Source: Bifidobacterium callimiconis (lineage in GTDB: Bacteria > Actinomycetota > Actinomycetes > Actinomycetales > Bifidobacteriaceae). From it: a stretch of DNA of 64,000 nt. The notes under the pieces were generated by a model. The model was given only the letters and a program-made list of their open reading frames with translations. It was not told the origin of the DNA and did no database searches. The number at the start of each line of letters is the position of its first letter. Position 1 is the first letter of the stretch. The position numbers and the translations under genes are program-made. Shown here piece after piece: positions 63,917-64,000 of the stretch. The stretch is taken from assembly GCF_003952005.1 (NCBI RefSeq), contig NZ_QXGJ01000002.1, positions 282,299-346,298 of the forward strand. Reading direction: 5' to 3'.

Positions 63917-64000
63917 GACAATCAAGGCGGTCTGTCGGCAAGATACAGGGATACGTTGGGAACGTTACGCAAAGATCGCGCACATAACCCAATTCATACC
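63917..64000. other. Window end, no gene recognised
   Basis: 84 bp after the inverted repeat with no supported feature. Confidence 0.5.

Overview
This 64 kb window comes from a high-GC actinobacterium. Gene content, order and codon use (guaB; prfA-prmC; threonylcarbamoyl-AMP synthase; a WecA/TagO-type transferase; LacI-controlled GH13 genes; REP-like GC-rich hairpins in many gaps) fit a Bifidobacterium chromosome. The genus is inferred, not proven, because there is no rRNA or tRNA gene in the window.

Region 1 (1-11.6 kb) is a defence island. It starts with a truncated, M.FokI-like double adenine methyltransferase with an N-terminal helix-turn-helix. Divergent from it is an AT-richer two-gene unit (DUF4365 protein plus a 407-residue unknown). 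A broken MazG-like fragment follows. Next come a McrB-type GTPase and a LlaJI-type nuclease arranged convergently around a bidirectional terminator, then two paralogous proteins, one with a SWIM zinc finger. A MazG-like pyrophosphohydrolase closes the island. Region 2 (11.6-15.3 kb) holds a nitrilase-family gene between two related quasi-palindromic elements, a Ser/Thr kinase and a zinc-ribbon protein.

Region 3 (15.7-31.1 kb) is the metabolic highlight: glycyl-radical trans-4-hydroxyproline dehydratase with its activase, a proline racemase-family enzyme, a TetR regulator, D-proline reductase (PrdA, PrdB, small accessory protein, PrdC) and a polar amino-acid ABC transporter. Together they suggest uptake of (hydroxy)proline and its use as an electron acceptor: hydroxyproline to pyrroline-5-carboxylate, to L-proline (ProC not in the window), to D-proline, to 5-aminovalerate. 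No in-frame TGA interrupts the prd genes, so the system appears to use Cys in place of selenocysteine.

Region 4 (31.4-47.1 kb) is mostly core: oligoribonuclease, a LacI/GH13/MFS alpha-glucoside locus, an aryl-sulfate sulfotransferase, guaB, an AtpI-like protein, a WecA/TagO transferase, TsaC/Sua5, an acetyltransferase, prmC, prfA and rpmE. Region 5 (47.3-63.8 kb) is a nitrogen/polyamine block: a class III aminotransferase, potDCBA, a YtcJ-like amidohydrolase, N-carbamoylputrescine amidase, agmatine deiminase and a full oligopeptide-type ABC transporter, with a divergent Lrp/AsnC regulator.

The most unusual non-coding signal is a set of intergenic inverted-repeat elements (11669-11906, 13128-13376, 19878-20069, perhaps 63777-63916). 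In the first three, each arm carries two copies of a locus-specific repeat exactly 42 bp apart, and the other arm carries the inverted pair. The first two are clearly related to each other and flank the nitrilase gene. I know of no described element with this layout.
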